64,000 bases of DNA. Source: Nitrospira sp. GTDB lineage: Bacteria; Nitrospirota; Nitrospiria; Nitrospirales; Nitrospiraceae. Positions 53,559-62,462 of this stretch are shown here, piece by piece; the stretch's first letter is position 1, and every line of letters starts with the position of its first letter. The position numbers and the translations under genes were made by a program. The notes beneath the pieces are model-generated. The model had not been told where the DNA came from and ran no database searches. It saw only the letters and a program-made list of their open reading frames with translations. Location: positions 62,001 to 126,000 of the forward strand of contig JALDRG010000006.1 of NCBI GenBank assembly GCA_031315995.1, written 5' to 3'.

Positions 53559-54821
53559 ATGACTGCGTCAGCCAGGCAGCTTTGCAGCGCATTCTGGTGG
53601 CCTCGGGCGAAAGATAAAAATTGTGTGAAAGAGACGGGACAAGAAGGGAATGTTCATGTCTGCGTGATCTCTCCGTTGGGAGCTAGTTTGTATGGTTCGG
53701 AAGTCGAATGTGCTGGTGGAGCTGAATTCCAGCTGTTTCTCCTTGCCCATGCGTTGGCTGGTGAAGAGGGATATAAAGTATCAGTCTTAGTGACTGTGAA
53801 TGATGTGGAAGGGAGTGAGCAAGTAGGGCGTCTGACGTTAGTGAAGCGTCGATCGGGCGGTCGACTCATTCAGAAGCGTTGGTTTTCAGCTCCGAATGGT
53901 ATCGTTAATTATCTGGCGGCATTTGTCGAAATGCTTGCCTTGTTTCGATCGATCAATGCAGATGTCTATATCCATGCAGGAGCTGGCGTCGAAGTGGGTG
54001 CCTACGCTGCTATTTGTCGGTTTCTCAAGAAACGATTTGTTTTTGTTGTTGCCTCTTCGGCCGATGTGCGAGAGGTCGCCGGCGGTGTGACGTCACCCTT
54101 ACAGTGGCTGTATCCGTTGGGAGTTCGATATGCACATGTTGTGGTTTGCCGATCCACAGAACAGCAGGAATGGCTGCGGGCGCGTTTTCATAAGGAGGGA
54201 GTCTTGATTAAGACGGCCCATGCGGAGAGGACGGAGAGGAATGCAGGGCGAGTATTCCAGGAAAAAGAGACTCTCTTGTGGGTGGGAAGAGTCGTTCCTT
54301 TGAAACGACCTCAGCTGTTCTTAGATGTCGCACGCCACTATCCACAGGTGCCTTGCACGATGGTGATCAAGAAAGATGATGGTCATCCTGATCTTTGGTC
54401 GGAGATTCGCACACAAGCAGCGACCATACCCAACCTCTGCGTGCATGAGAACATGCCATGGCATGAGATGGACTCGTTTTACGAGAGCGCTAAAGTGCTG
54501 GTTTGTACGTCGGAGTATGAAGGTTTTCCCAACACATTTGTTCAAGCTGCAATGGTTCGAACCCCAATACTATCCTTGGCAGTCGACCCCGATGGCGTAC
54601 TGACTCGGCAGGGAATTGGCGCGTGTGCAGGCGGATCATTCGCGCAGCTGCTCCGACTAGTGCAGCAATTCCTTGCGTCAGGAAGTCTGCGACGCGAATG
54701 TGGTCATCGCGCATATAGATATGCAATGGAACATCATCAACTTTCCGAAGCGGTGAAGCGTTTCAAGGGTGTGATTCATGACGTGCTGAAGAGTAAAGGG
54801 AAGGCTGGAGTAGTGTCGTGA
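53559..54821 (+). CDS. GT4-type glycosyltransferase
   Basis: 420 residues. The first about 30 are not part of the fold. A GT-B N-terminal half follows (VHVCVISPLGASLYGSEVEC, AGGAEFQLFLLAHALAGEEG). The GT4 C-terminal half has LLWVGRVVPLKRPQLFLDVA, MVIKKDDGHPDLWSEIRTQA and TSEYEGFPNTFVQAAMVRTP, where the conserved EGFPN segment binds the nucleotide sugar. It lies between asnB and the exporter genes. The 76 bases after asnB hold no further gene. Sugar and linkage cannot be predicted. Confidence 0.88.
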   Translation: MTASARQLCSAFWWPRAKDKNCVKETGQEGNVHVCVISPLGASLYGSEVECAGGAEFQLFLLAHALAGEEGYKVSVLVTVNDVEGSEQVGRLTLVKRRSGGRLIQKRWFSAPNGIVNYLAAFVEMLALFRSINADVYIHAGAGVEVGAYAAICRFLKKRFVFVVASSADVREVAGGVTSPLQWLYPLGVRYAHVVVCRSTEQQEWLRARFHKEGVLIKTAHAERTERNAGRVFQEKETLLWVGRVVPLKRPQLFLDVARHYPQVPCTMVIKKDDGHPDLWSEIRTQAATIPNLCVHENMPWHEMDSFYESAKVLVCTSEYEGFPNTFVQAAMVRTPILSLAVDPDGVLTRQGIGACAGGSFAQLLRLVQQFLASGSLRRECGHRAYRYAMEHHQLSEAVKRFKGVIHDVLKSKGKAGVVS

Positions 54822-54854
54822 AATCCATCGACAGCCGGTTGCCGATGAACATTC

Positions 54855-55688
54855 ATGCGATGCGCTTCTGATCGATCGCTCAACGTGACAGTCATTACGG
54901 TAATGGTCGAACATTTCAAAAGGCTTGTTCGGTATCGAGGCTTACTCTGGAACCTTGCCGTCAGCGAACTGAAGTCCAAGCATCGCCAAACAGCGTTGGG
55001 GATGCTCTGGGCATTACTTCAGCCAGTGTCCTTAATGGTCGTGTATGCCGTGGTCTTTTCTGTTTTTGTCAATGTGCCGATCCGGCAAGGCGTGCCCTAT
55101 GCGCTGTTTGCCTATGTTGGTCTCGTGACATGGTTGTTTTTTGCAACTTCATTTTCGACAGGAACTACGAGTGTCGTATCCCAGATGAACCTCATTACCA
55201 AAGCAAGCTTTCCGCGCGAAGTCATTCCTCTTTCCAAGCTCATCGCCAGCGGATTCGACTTCTTGATTGGTTGGGGATGTTTTCTGCTGCTACTCGCGGT
55301 GTATGGGATGCCATTCAAGCCTATGTGGTTTCTGTTCCCTTGGATTCTATGTGTGCATGTGTTGTTCACTGCCGGTTTAGTACTGTGGGGAGCAGCGCTG
55401 TACGTGCTGAAACGCGATGTAGGTAGCGTGATGCCGCTTCTTCTGCAGATATGGATGTTCCTAAGCCCGGTCATTTATCCATCAAGTCTAATTCCGGAAA
55501 AGTATCAGTCATTATACTTAATTAACCCCATGGCCACGATCATCGAGTCCTACCGAAGCGCTGCGTTGGGAGTGCCAGCGCCTTCTGTGGCAGCCATGTG
55601 GACGGCATCGGTTATTGCGATTGTGGCGTTTGCAAGTGGTTATGCATATTTCAAACACGTAGAAGTTCGCTTTGCCGACATTATGTAG
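54855..55688 (+). CDS. wzm: Polysaccharide ABC exporter permease (Wzm type)
   Basis: 277 residues; ATGs at 54855 and 54903 are both possible, and neither has a clear ribosome site. It is a six-helix ABC-2 membrane protein with the family features LLWNLAVSELKSKHRQTALG, MLWALLQPVSLMVVYAVVFS, PYALFAYVGLVTWLFFATSF and SPVIYPSSLIPEKYQSLYLI. With the ATPase downstream it moves undecaprenyl-linked polysaccharide across the inner membrane. The two genes are separated by one base, so they act as one unit. Confidence 0.93.
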   Translation: MRCASDRSLNVTVITVMVEHFKRLVRYRGLLWNLAVSELKSKHRQTALGMLWALLQPVSLMVVYAVVFSVFVNVPIRQGVPYALFAYVGLVTWLFFATSFSTGTTSVVSQMNLITKASFPREVIPLSKLIASGFDFLIGWGCFLLLLAVYGMPFKPMWFLFPWILCVHVLFTAGLVLWGAALYVLKRDVGSVMPLLLQIWMFLSPVIYPSSLIPEKYQSLYLINPMATIIESYRSAALGVPAPSVAAMWTASVIAIVAFASGYAYFKHVEVRFADIM

Positions 55689-55689
55689 C

Positions 55690-56946
55690 ATGCCTAGCAA
55701 GCTTGAAATAAACCATACTGAGAACATGATTGTATTTGAGCAGGTCTCAAAATGTTACATGCAGCAAACGAAGACACTGCTGGAGTCATGGCGTCGGTTA
55801 GGCCTAAGGAATGCCCAGGGAGATCAGGCCCAGGAGTCAGGTTTTTGGGCACTTCGGGAGTTGAGTTTTTCCGTCAAGCGAGGAGAAACACTGGGGATTA
55901 TCGGCGACAATGGCGCAGGGAAAAGTACAATTCTGAAACTCATGGCAGGGATCACAGTTCCGACCCTTGGGCAAGTTGGTGTTCAGGGGCGCATCAGTAG
56001 TCTAATTGAATTGGGGGCGGGGTTTAATCCTGATCTCACGGGTCATGAGAATATCTATCTCAATGGGGCGGTTCAAGGATTGAGCCGGGCAGAGATTGAT
56101 GGCTGCGTGGCGAGGATCGAGGAGTTTTCAGGCTTGGGCAGTTTTCTGAATGTGCCGGTCAAATATTATTCATCCGGTATGTATGCCAGATTGGGGTTTG
56201 CCATTGCCGCGCACGTGAAGGCCGATGTGATTATAACTGATGAGATTCTGGCTGTCGGAGATGCCGCATTTCAACGCCAATGTTTACGGAAGTTCAAAGA
56301 TCTGCAAGCTGCCTCAACCATCATTTTTGTGTCGCACGATTTGACTCGAGTCAGAGAGGTATGTTCCCGAGTGCTTTGGGTAAGGCAAGGGCGTCTTCAT
56401 TGTGAGGGGGATCCGGACAAGGTCGTCGAGGCCTATCTGCTGGCTGTCCAGCAAGAGCGTGACCGTAATCTGCGAACCGAGGTAGTACTCGATCAGGAGG
56501 CAGGGGAATCTCGCCGTGGAACTGGCGAAGTAGAGATCGTGGAGGTCGCGACTTGCAACGAAACAGGTGAGCCACGGATGGCGTTTCGGAGTGATGATGT
56601 GCTGGTGGTCCGAATCAGCTACCGTCTACGCAAGCCCTGTCATGACGCTGGTTTCGGGGTAAATATTATGTCTCACGACGGAGTGTTTGTGCATGGCACA
56701 AACACGTTCATCAATGGGATGGTTCTCAATATTACAAGGGAATCAGGAATAATTGAGCTACGTTATCCGAGTCTCCCCGTGGTTCCAGGTACATATTGGC
56801 TGACGGTAGGGGTCACATCCGACAACAATTGGTCCGTTCCCTATGATCTTCGTGAACGTATGAGAAAAATTGAGGTTCTAGGCACGAGACGCGATGGCGG
56901 CGTCGTGTGTCTGGAACATCAATGGAGCAGCCCGGTTGAATGCTGA
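55690..56946 (+). CDS. wzt: Polysaccharide ABC exporter ATPase with glycan-binding tail (Wzt)
   Basis: 418 residues from ATG 55690; a TTG at 55672 overlapping wzm is less likely. The ATPase has LSFSVKRGETLGIIGDNGAG with Walker A GDNGAGKST, the signature YYSSGMYARLGFAIAAHVKA, Walker B VIITDEILAVGDAAFQRQCL and the H-loop IFVSHDLTRVREVCSRV. Residues about 285-410 form a Wzt_C beta-sandwich (VEIVEVATCNETGEPRMAFR ... VFVHGTNTFINGMVLNI). In E. coli O8/O9 this domain binds the capped end of the O-antigen before export. Its presence predicts a chain-terminating modification on the exported glycan, perhaps by the methyltransferase in this cluster. Confidence 0.93.
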   Translation: MPSKLEINHTENMIVFEQVSKCYMQQTKTLLESWRRLGLRNAQGDQAQESGFWALRELSFSVKRGETLGIIGDNGAGKSTILKLMAGITVPTLGQVGVQGRISSLIELGAGFNPDLTGHENIYLNGAVQGLSRAEIDGCVARIEEFSGLGSFLNVPVKYYSSGMYARLGFAIAAHVKADVIITDEILAVGDAAFQRQCLRKFKDLQAASTIIFVSHDLTRVREVCSRVLWVRQGRLHCEGDPDKVVEAYLLAVQQERDRNLRTEVVLDQEAGESRRGTGEVEIVEVATCNETGEPRMAFRSDDVLVVRISYRLRKPCHDAGFGVNIMSHDGVFVHGTNTFINGMVLNITRESGIIELRYPSLPVVPGTYWLTVGVTSDNNWSVPYDLRERMRKIEVLGTRRDGGVVCLEHQWSSPVEC

Positions 56947-57085
56947 TCCGAGACTGGCGCTCTCCTTGGTCGAGCCACTCGCCCAGAAGACCCTTGATAG
57001 GATCGCCGACAGAGAAGAGAAGTTGTCTGTCCCGCCCGTGGAAGTTCGAATAACGAACCCTAACCTCGGATAGCGCAAGTAACTC

Positions 57086-58207
57086 ATGAGGCAATTACGC
57101 TTATGTTTTGTGGGGCCAGCACAGAACATCACTACTCGGCGTTGGATTCAATGGTTTGCGCGACAGGGCCATGAGGTTACGCTTCTCACGGTTGAACCAG
57201 CCAAGTTGTGTGATGTTCAGGGATTTCGACAGATTGATCTGACTACGCGGGCGCTCCCTCGAAAAGTTGCTCGACTAGTATCTGCTGTTCGATTGGCGGC
57301 CCATATCAGATCGGTTGCTCCAGACGTCGTTCATGTCCACTATCTCAGAGGCCTTGCATGGGGCATTCTGCTGAGTAGGTATCATCCGTATGTCGTTACC
57401 CCATGGGGGAGTGATGTATTGGCTGAGCAAGGAGCATTTCGTGACTGGAGTGGACACATCTTAACGCGACAAGTTCTTATTGGGGCGGACCTTGTGACGG
57501 CTCATTCGCAATATTTAGAAGATCGAGTGAGGGGATTATTTGCAGCAGTCACGCCCATTGCACGCATTGGATGGGGGGTCGACCTAACATCGTTTCGCCC
57601 CGGAATTGATACGACGAAATTACGTCGGTGCTGGAGCATTGAGGCTGATCAGCGAGTGATCTTGAGCCCACGGCTCGCTCAACCATTTTATCGACATGAG
57701 GTCATTCTCGAAGCCTTTAAAGAGGTCCATCACAGCCTGCCGAATGTTGTCCTTGTAATCCCTGAGCAGTTCCCCGACCACAGTTATGTTCGACGATTAC
57801 GCATATTGGTCGACGACTATGATTTGAAATCCTGTGTCCGCTTTGTCGGCTCGATTTCCTACGCGGACATGCCATTGTGGCTTAATCTCGCTCAAATAGT
57901 GGTGATGGCTCCTCGTTCGGACGGGATGCCTAATACGCTGCTGGAAGCGATGGCCTGTGGAGCATTTCCTGTTTTGGGCCGACTTCCCCAATATGAGGAG
58001 ATAATTGAGTCGGGACGGAACGGGTTACTTGTAGATTCTTGCGCACGGGCAATTTCCGAGGCTTTGCAAGAAGCGTTAGGCAACGCAGCGTTGCGGCGAT
58101 CGGCCGCACGACGAAATCTTGAATTGATGGAAGCCAGTGGAAGTCAGGATCGTGAAATGATGCGAATGGAGCAGTGGTACGACCAACTCAGAGGGAATGC
58201 AGCGTAA
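57086..58207 (+). CDS. GT4-type glycosyltransferase
   Basis: 373 residues, starting MRQLRLCFVGPAQNITTRRW. The N-terminal half is IQWFARQGHEVTLLTVEPA with VAPDVVHVHYLRGLAWGILL and VVTPWGSDVLAEQGAFRDWS. The C-terminal half has VILSPRLAQPFYRHEVILEA, ISYADMPLWLNLAQIVVMAP and RSDGMPNTLLEAMACGAFPV (donor-binding loop). The fold and motifs put it in GT4 or a close relative. It follows wzt after 139 bases, and its end is 23 bases before the start of the second asparagine-synthetase gene. The sugar is unknown. Confidence 0.88.
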   Translation: MRQLRLCFVGPAQNITTRRWIQWFARQGHEVTLLTVEPAKLCDVQGFRQIDLTTRALPRKVARLVSAVRLAAHIRSVAPDVVHVHYLRGLAWGILLSRYHPYVVTPWGSDVLAEQGAFRDWSGHILTRQVLIGADLVTAHSQYLEDRVRGLFAAVTPIARIGWGVDLTSFRPGIDTTKLRRCWSIEADQRVILSPRLAQPFYRHEVILEAFKEVHHSLPNVVLVIPEQFPDHSYVRRLRILVDDYDLKSCVRFVGSISYADMPLWLNLAQIVVMAPRSDGMPNTLLEAMACGAFPVLGRLPQYEEIIESGRNGLLVDSCARAISEALQEALGNAALRRSAARRNLELMEASGSQDREMMRMEQWYDQLRGNAA

Positions 58208-58230
58208 CGGAGAGTCGCTCAGGCGAGACT

Positions 58231-60165
58231 ATGTGCGGGATCGCAGGCATTGTTCAATTGAATAAAGTCCCTATGGACGTAAAGTTGCTTGAAGCCATGA
58301 CTCGTTCCTTGGCGCATCGTGGCCCTGATGGGCAAGGCTATGCCCTATTGAGTTGCCATGGCAAGCGCCGGCCGATCGTAGTACGGAATCTTGGGACTGA
58401 GTGCCCTCAAGAAATTGCTCCGGAGTATCACGTTGGGTTGGGCCATCGACGCCTCGCTGTGCTTGACCTTTCTCCATTAGGCAGTCAGCCGATGTCGACT
58501 GAGGATGGCCGCGTATGGATTACATATAACGGAGAGGTCTACAACTATCTTGAAATTCGGCGTGAATTAATGGCACTTGGCCGGCGATTCCAGTCTATGA
58601 CGGATACAGAAGTAGTCTTGCAGGCGTACGAAGAATGGGGCTCCTCTTGCCTAACGCGCCTGAATGGAATGTTTGCGTTTGCAATTTGGGATGGACGTCA
58701 CAATCGGCTGTTTTGTGCCAGAGACCGTCTGGGCATGAAACCGTTTTACTATCGGGTTTCTCCCGGGCGATTGGCCTTTGCCTCAGAAATCAAGGCACTC
58801 TTGGAGGATCCTTCGCTAGGCCGCTCACCGAATCTTCCCATCATCTATGATTTTCTTGTACTGAGTCTTCAGGATCATACGGACGAGACATTTTTTGACG
58901 GTATTAGACAGCTTCGACCAGGCCATTTCATGTTGCTGGAGGGAGGGAGGATACATATAGAAGAATGGTGGGGCATTCGCCAGCGCGACTTGCAACGGCG
59001 ACCGGAAGAGTCCACATCGAAGACATTCGCAGAACTTTTTCAAGAGGCCGTACGTATTCATCTTAGGAGTGACGTTCCCGTTGGTAGCTGTCTAAGTGGT
59101 GGGCTGGACTCTTCATCGATTGTCTGCACGATGCGTCAGCAGCTTCCCTCTCATGCGGTACAGACGTTTTCGGCGTATTTCAATGACCCCAATTGCGACG
59201 AACGGCCATATATTCATGCGGTTGTCTCAAAATCCGGTGCCAAGAGTGTGGAGGTGATGCCGGATGGGAGGCGGTTATATGCAGACATGCCTAAAATTTT
59301 GTGGGCACAAGAAGAGCCTTTCGCTGGGACGAGTTATTTGGCCCAGTGGGAGCTCATGCGAGTGGTCGCTGAACATGGAGTCAAAGTGCTGCTGGATGGG
59401 CAAGGCGGGGATGAGCTTCTCTGCGGATACCCAGGATACTGGGGGTCATATCTAGGTGATCTCTGTCGAGCGGGATCTTGGCGGAAGGCGTATGGTGAGG
59501 TCAGGGCATACCACCGGCAACAAGCACGCATACACCCCACAGTATTCAGTAATTTTGCCCGGGCAATACTTCCATCACAATTAATTGCCAGTGCTCGGTT
59601 TGGATTCAAGCGTCATTCACTTTGGATCGACCCGAATTTCTCCGCCGCCTATAAGAGTCGCGACCGCACGGGACTGTCTTACGATGACAAGTTCGCGGGT
59701 GCGCTTGCCGGTCATACCGCCTCATATCTTCATACGCATAGTCTTCCCGCATTGTTACATCACGAAGACCGAAGTTCCATGGCGTTTTCCGTCGAAGCCA
59801 GGTTGCCGTTTCTAGACTCTCAATTGGTCGATTTCCTGCTAAGCCTACCAGCCGAACGTAAATTATGTCGGGGGCAAAGTAAGGTAATTCTTCGAGAGGC
59901 GTTCATGGATGTGCTGCCGTCCGCAGTGTCTCAGCGAACGGACAAGGTAGGGTTCGCCACGCCTCAGGATCGATGGCTTCGAGAGACGTTGCGTCCGGAG
60001 CTTGAACTCTTATTTCGCTCGTCGGAGTTTGAACAACGAGGATATTGGAATGCTACGCAACTGAGACATGCCTACGAACGCTATTGCAAAGGAGAAATAG
60101 AGATCGGAGCGAGTGTCTGGCGATGGGTGTGTCTGGAGTTATGGCACCGGCGGTTTTTCTATTAA
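58231..60165 (+). CDS. Asparagine-synthetase-type amidotransferase 2
   Basis: 644 residues. Codons back to 58174 are open, but Cys2 of MCGIAGIVQLN must be the exposed nucleophile, so the start is 58231. The glutaminase domain has LAHRGPDGQGYALL, an insertion (about 45-70, GKRRPIVVRNLGTECPQEIA) absent from the first paralogue, WITYNGEVYNYLEI and DTEVVLQAYEEWG. The synthetase domain has the PP-loop GSCLSGGLDSSSIVCTM and KVLLDGQGGDELLCGY. The insertion and the low similarity between the two copies suggest different acceptors. Amidation of a polysaccharide component is inferred from the neighbours. Confidence 0.9.
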   Translation: MCGIAGIVQLNKVPMDVKLLEAMTRSLAHRGPDGQGYALLSCHGKRRPIVVRNLGTECPQEIAPEYHVGLGHRRLAVLDLSPLGSQPMSTEDGRVWITYNGEVYNYLEIRRELMALGRRFQSMTDTEVVLQAYEEWGSSCLTRLNGMFAFAIWDGRHNRLFCARDRLGMKPFYYRVSPGRLAFASEIKALLEDPSLGRSPNLPIIYDFLVLSLQDHTDETFFDGIRQLRPGHFMLLEGGRIHIEEWWGIRQRDLQRRPEESTSKTFAELFQEAVRIHLRSDVPVGSCLSGGLDSSSIVCTMRQQLPSHAVQTFSAYFNDPNCDERPYIHAVVSKSGAKSVEVMPDGRRLYADMPKILWAQEEPFAGTSYLAQWELMRVVAEHGVKVLLDGQGGDELLCGYPGYWGSYLGDLCRAGSWRKAYGEVRAYHRQQARIHPTVFSNFARAILPSQLIASARFGFKRHSLWIDPNFSAAYKSRDRTGLSYDDKFAGALAGHTASYLHTHSLPALLHHEDRSSMAFSVEARLPFLDSQLVDFLLSLPAERKLCRGQSKVILREAFMDVLPSAVSQRTDKVGFATPQDRWLRETLRPELELLFRSSEFEQRGYWNATQLRHAYERYCKGEIEIGASVWRWVCLELWHRRFFY

Positions 60166-60191
60166 TTGTCCAATAGCGGGAAACAGCAGCC

Positions 60192-61391
60192 TTGGAGCGT
60201 CAATTCGATCGTATCAATCCTCCGCATCGCTTAAAGGTGATCATGGTGACGGTGGGATTGGAGACTGGCGGAACCGAACGCCAGATTCTTGACCTTTCGT
60301 CGCATCTTGATAGGAGTCGTTACGATGTCAGTGTTTGCGTCCTGAAGCGAGAGGGTTCGATGGGAGGCGAATTTCGTGATCGTGGGATTAGGGTTCTCGC
60401 GTTAGGGGGCATGGGAAAGTGGGACGTTCGGGTGCCATTCAGGTTATGGCGGGTGCTTCGCAGGGAGCAACCGGACATCGTCCATGCTTTTTTGTTTCTT
60501 GCGAATATCGCTAGTCGAATTATAGGGCGGGTGTTAAAGATCCCCGTAGTGATCGGATCATATCGCGGTGTAGAGATCTATGGTAAATGGCCATTAGCGC
60601 TCATTGATCGTGTGACTTCAAGCTGGGTGCACGCATCCACGTGTTGTTCGCAGGCCGTACGGCGATCTGTGTTGGCAAGGATTGGGGGAGAAAAGGGAAA
60701 ATATGTAGTAATTCACAACGGTATTGATATTCTTCGTTTGGAAGGAAAAACCTCTCTGTCGCGAGCCGATATCGGCATAGGTGATGGTGTTCCAATAATT
60801 GGAACAGTGTGTCGTCTCGATGAACCAGTCAAGGGGATCACGAGTTTGCTGCAGGCGTTTCAGCGATTACTTAATATGCCTGGACTGGGACATGCAAGAC
60901 TGTTGTTGGTTGGAGATGGACCATCGCGATGCAAATTGGAAGATCTAGCCAAGGCTCTAGGCATTGCCGATCACGTGGTGTTTGCGGGGATGCGGCGCGA
61001 TGTAGAGAAAATACTTCCGCTTATGGATCTTTTTGTATCGCCTTCACAGTATGAAGGCTTTGGCATTGCAATCGTCGAGGCGATGGCCGCTGCTCGCCCT
61101 GTCGTAGCGACTGCGGTAGGTGGAATCCCTGAGATTGTCATCCGTGGCGAAACCGGGATCCTTGTGCCTCCGGGTGATGTGGCGGAGTTAGCCGATGCCA
61201 TGTGCCGGGTATTACTTGATCCCAAGACCTCCGCTGCCTACGGCTCTGCTGGCATGCGGCGCGCGCGTGAACAGTTTTCGATGGCGACGGCCGCTAAGCG
61301 GCATGAAGACCTTTATGAAGATCTTTTTTCTGTCTATGCCATGCAGGAAAGGCAGAAAATTGGGGTTGCTGGGTCAGCAAGCCAGTCGTAA
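60192..61391 (+). CDS. GT4-type glycosyltransferase
   Basis: 399 residues from a TTG at 60192. An ATG at 60243 would cut into the first beta strand (LKVIMVTVGLETGGTERQIL), so the TTG or another upstream start is preferred. GT4 features are VHAFLFLANIASRIIGRVLK, IIGTVCRLDEPVKGITSLLQ, LLLVGDGPSRCKLEDLAKAL and SPSQYEGFGIAIVEAMAAAR with the family E-x7-E pattern, then GIPEIVIRGETGILVPPGDV. It lies 26 bases after the amidotransferase gene and 12 bases before the WecA-like gene, in one transcription unit. Confidence 0.9.
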   Translation: MERQFDRINPPHRLKVIMVTVGLETGGTERQILDLSSHLDRSRYDVSVCVLKREGSMGGEFRDRGIRVLALGGMGKWDVRVPFRLWRVLRREQPDIVHAFLFLANIASRIIGRVLKIPVVIGSYRGVEIYGKWPLALIDRVTSSWVHASTCCSQAVRRSVLARIGGEKGKYVVIHNGIDILRLEGKTSLSRADIGIGDGVPIIGTVCRLDEPVKGITSLLQAFQRLLNMPGLGHARLLLVGDGPSRCKLEDLAKALGIADHVVFAGMRRDVEKILPLMDLFVSPSQYEGFGIAIVEAMAAARPVVATAVGGIPEIVIRGETGILVPPGDVAELADAMCRVLLDPKTSAAYGSAGMRRAREQFSMATAAKRHEDLYEDLFSVYAMQERQKIGVAGSASQS

Positions 61392-61403
61392 TTCCTAATC
61401 TAT

Positions 61404-62462
61404 ATGTTTTGGCTAGCTGTGACATTCCTCGTCGCGGTGCTGTTGTCGATCTACGGGGTGCCGCTTGCGCGCCGAGCCGCGCTCAAGTTCGGCATCGTCG
61501 ATAGTCCGGATGGTCGACTGAAGCATCAGCGTGAGCCGGTTCCCTATTTGGGCGGACTGGCGATCTATCTCGCCTTTCTCGTGAGTCTGGCCTTTACGTT
61601 CGAGTTCCGGCAGGACGTGCTCGGCATCGTGCTTTCGGGTACGTTGATCGTCATGTTGGGACTGATCGACGATTTTGGGGTGTTGTCGCCGGGAACCAAA
61701 CTGGCAGGCCAATTCCTAGCGGTCTTCGTACTGATCAAAAGCGGGATTCGCATCGAAATCGCGTCGTTGCCTGATTGGGTCGATATCGCGCTGACGGTGT
61801 TCTGGATGATCGGCATCATCAACGCCTTCAATCTGCTGGACATCATGGATGGGTTATCGGCCGGGGTCGGGGTGATTAGTGCGGGGTTTCTGTGTGTGGT
61901 TGCGATCCTGAATAATGATCAGGCGATTGCGTTCATGCTGGCAGCGCTCATGGGCAGTCTGATCGGATTCCTTCGATACAATTGGCGACCCGCCTCGATT
62001 TATATGGGCGATTCCGGCGCGATGTTCATCGGTCTGATGCTCGGCGCCCTGTCGATGATCGGGAAGTATACTGAAGGCCATTCCGTATCGCTTCTGACGC
62101 CGGTGTTGATACTGGGCATGCCTATTTTCGATACCCTATTCGTCATGTACATCCGATTCTTGCGCGGACTGCCGGTGTTTCTCGGCAGTCCGGATCACTT
62201 CGCGATTCGCTTGCGGCATTGGGGGCTCTCGGTGACCCAAGTCGTTGTGCTCAGTTATGTCGGCGCAGCCTTACTGGGAGGGATCGGTCTCCTGGTCATG
62301 GCGGTACCTCAGTCTATCGCCGTGATTCTGAGCGGGGTGACGGTGCTGGGCTTGGCCGCGGCCGCCGTGGCGTTGACTCGCGTGAATGTGTCCAAAGGAA
62401 TCGCGGCGATCAGCAGGGATGCGGTTCCGCCACGTTCGACAGAAAGGACCGGCGCAGTATGA
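61404..62462 (+). CDS. WecA-like undecaprenyl-phosphate sugar-1-phosphate transferase
   Basis: 352-residue membrane enzyme of the MraY/WecA (PNPT) family. It starts glycan synthesis by moving a HexNAc-1-phosphate from UDP onto undecaprenyl phosphate. About ten membrane helices are seen. The catalytic motifs are RLKHQREPVPYLGGLAIYLA, the aspartates in GLIDDFGVLSPGTKLAGQ, NAFNLLDIMDGLSAG and SIYMGDSGAMFIGLMLGALS, and the C-terminal cytoplasmic GSPDHFAIRLRHWGLS replaces the HIHH loop of WecA. It is probably the initiating enzyme of this cluster. The stop overlaps the ATG of the next gene. Confidence 0.92.
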   Translation: MFWLAVTFLVAVLLSIYGVPLARRAALKFGIVDSPDGRLKHQREPVPYLGGLAIYLAFLVSLAFTFEFRQDVLGIVLSGTLIVMLGLIDDFGVLSPGTKLAGQFLAVFVLIKSGIRIEIASLPDWVDIALTVFWMIGIINAFNLLDIMDGLSAGVGVISAGFLCVVAILNNDQAIAFMLAALMGSLIGFLRYNWRPASIYMGDSGAMFIGLMLGALSMIGKYTEGHSVSLLTPVLILGMPIFDTLFVMYIRFLRGLPVFLGSPDHFAIRLRHWGLSVTQVVVLSYVGAALLGGIGLLVMAVPQSIAVILSGVTVLGLAAAAVALTRVNVSKGIAAISRDAVPPRSTERTGAV

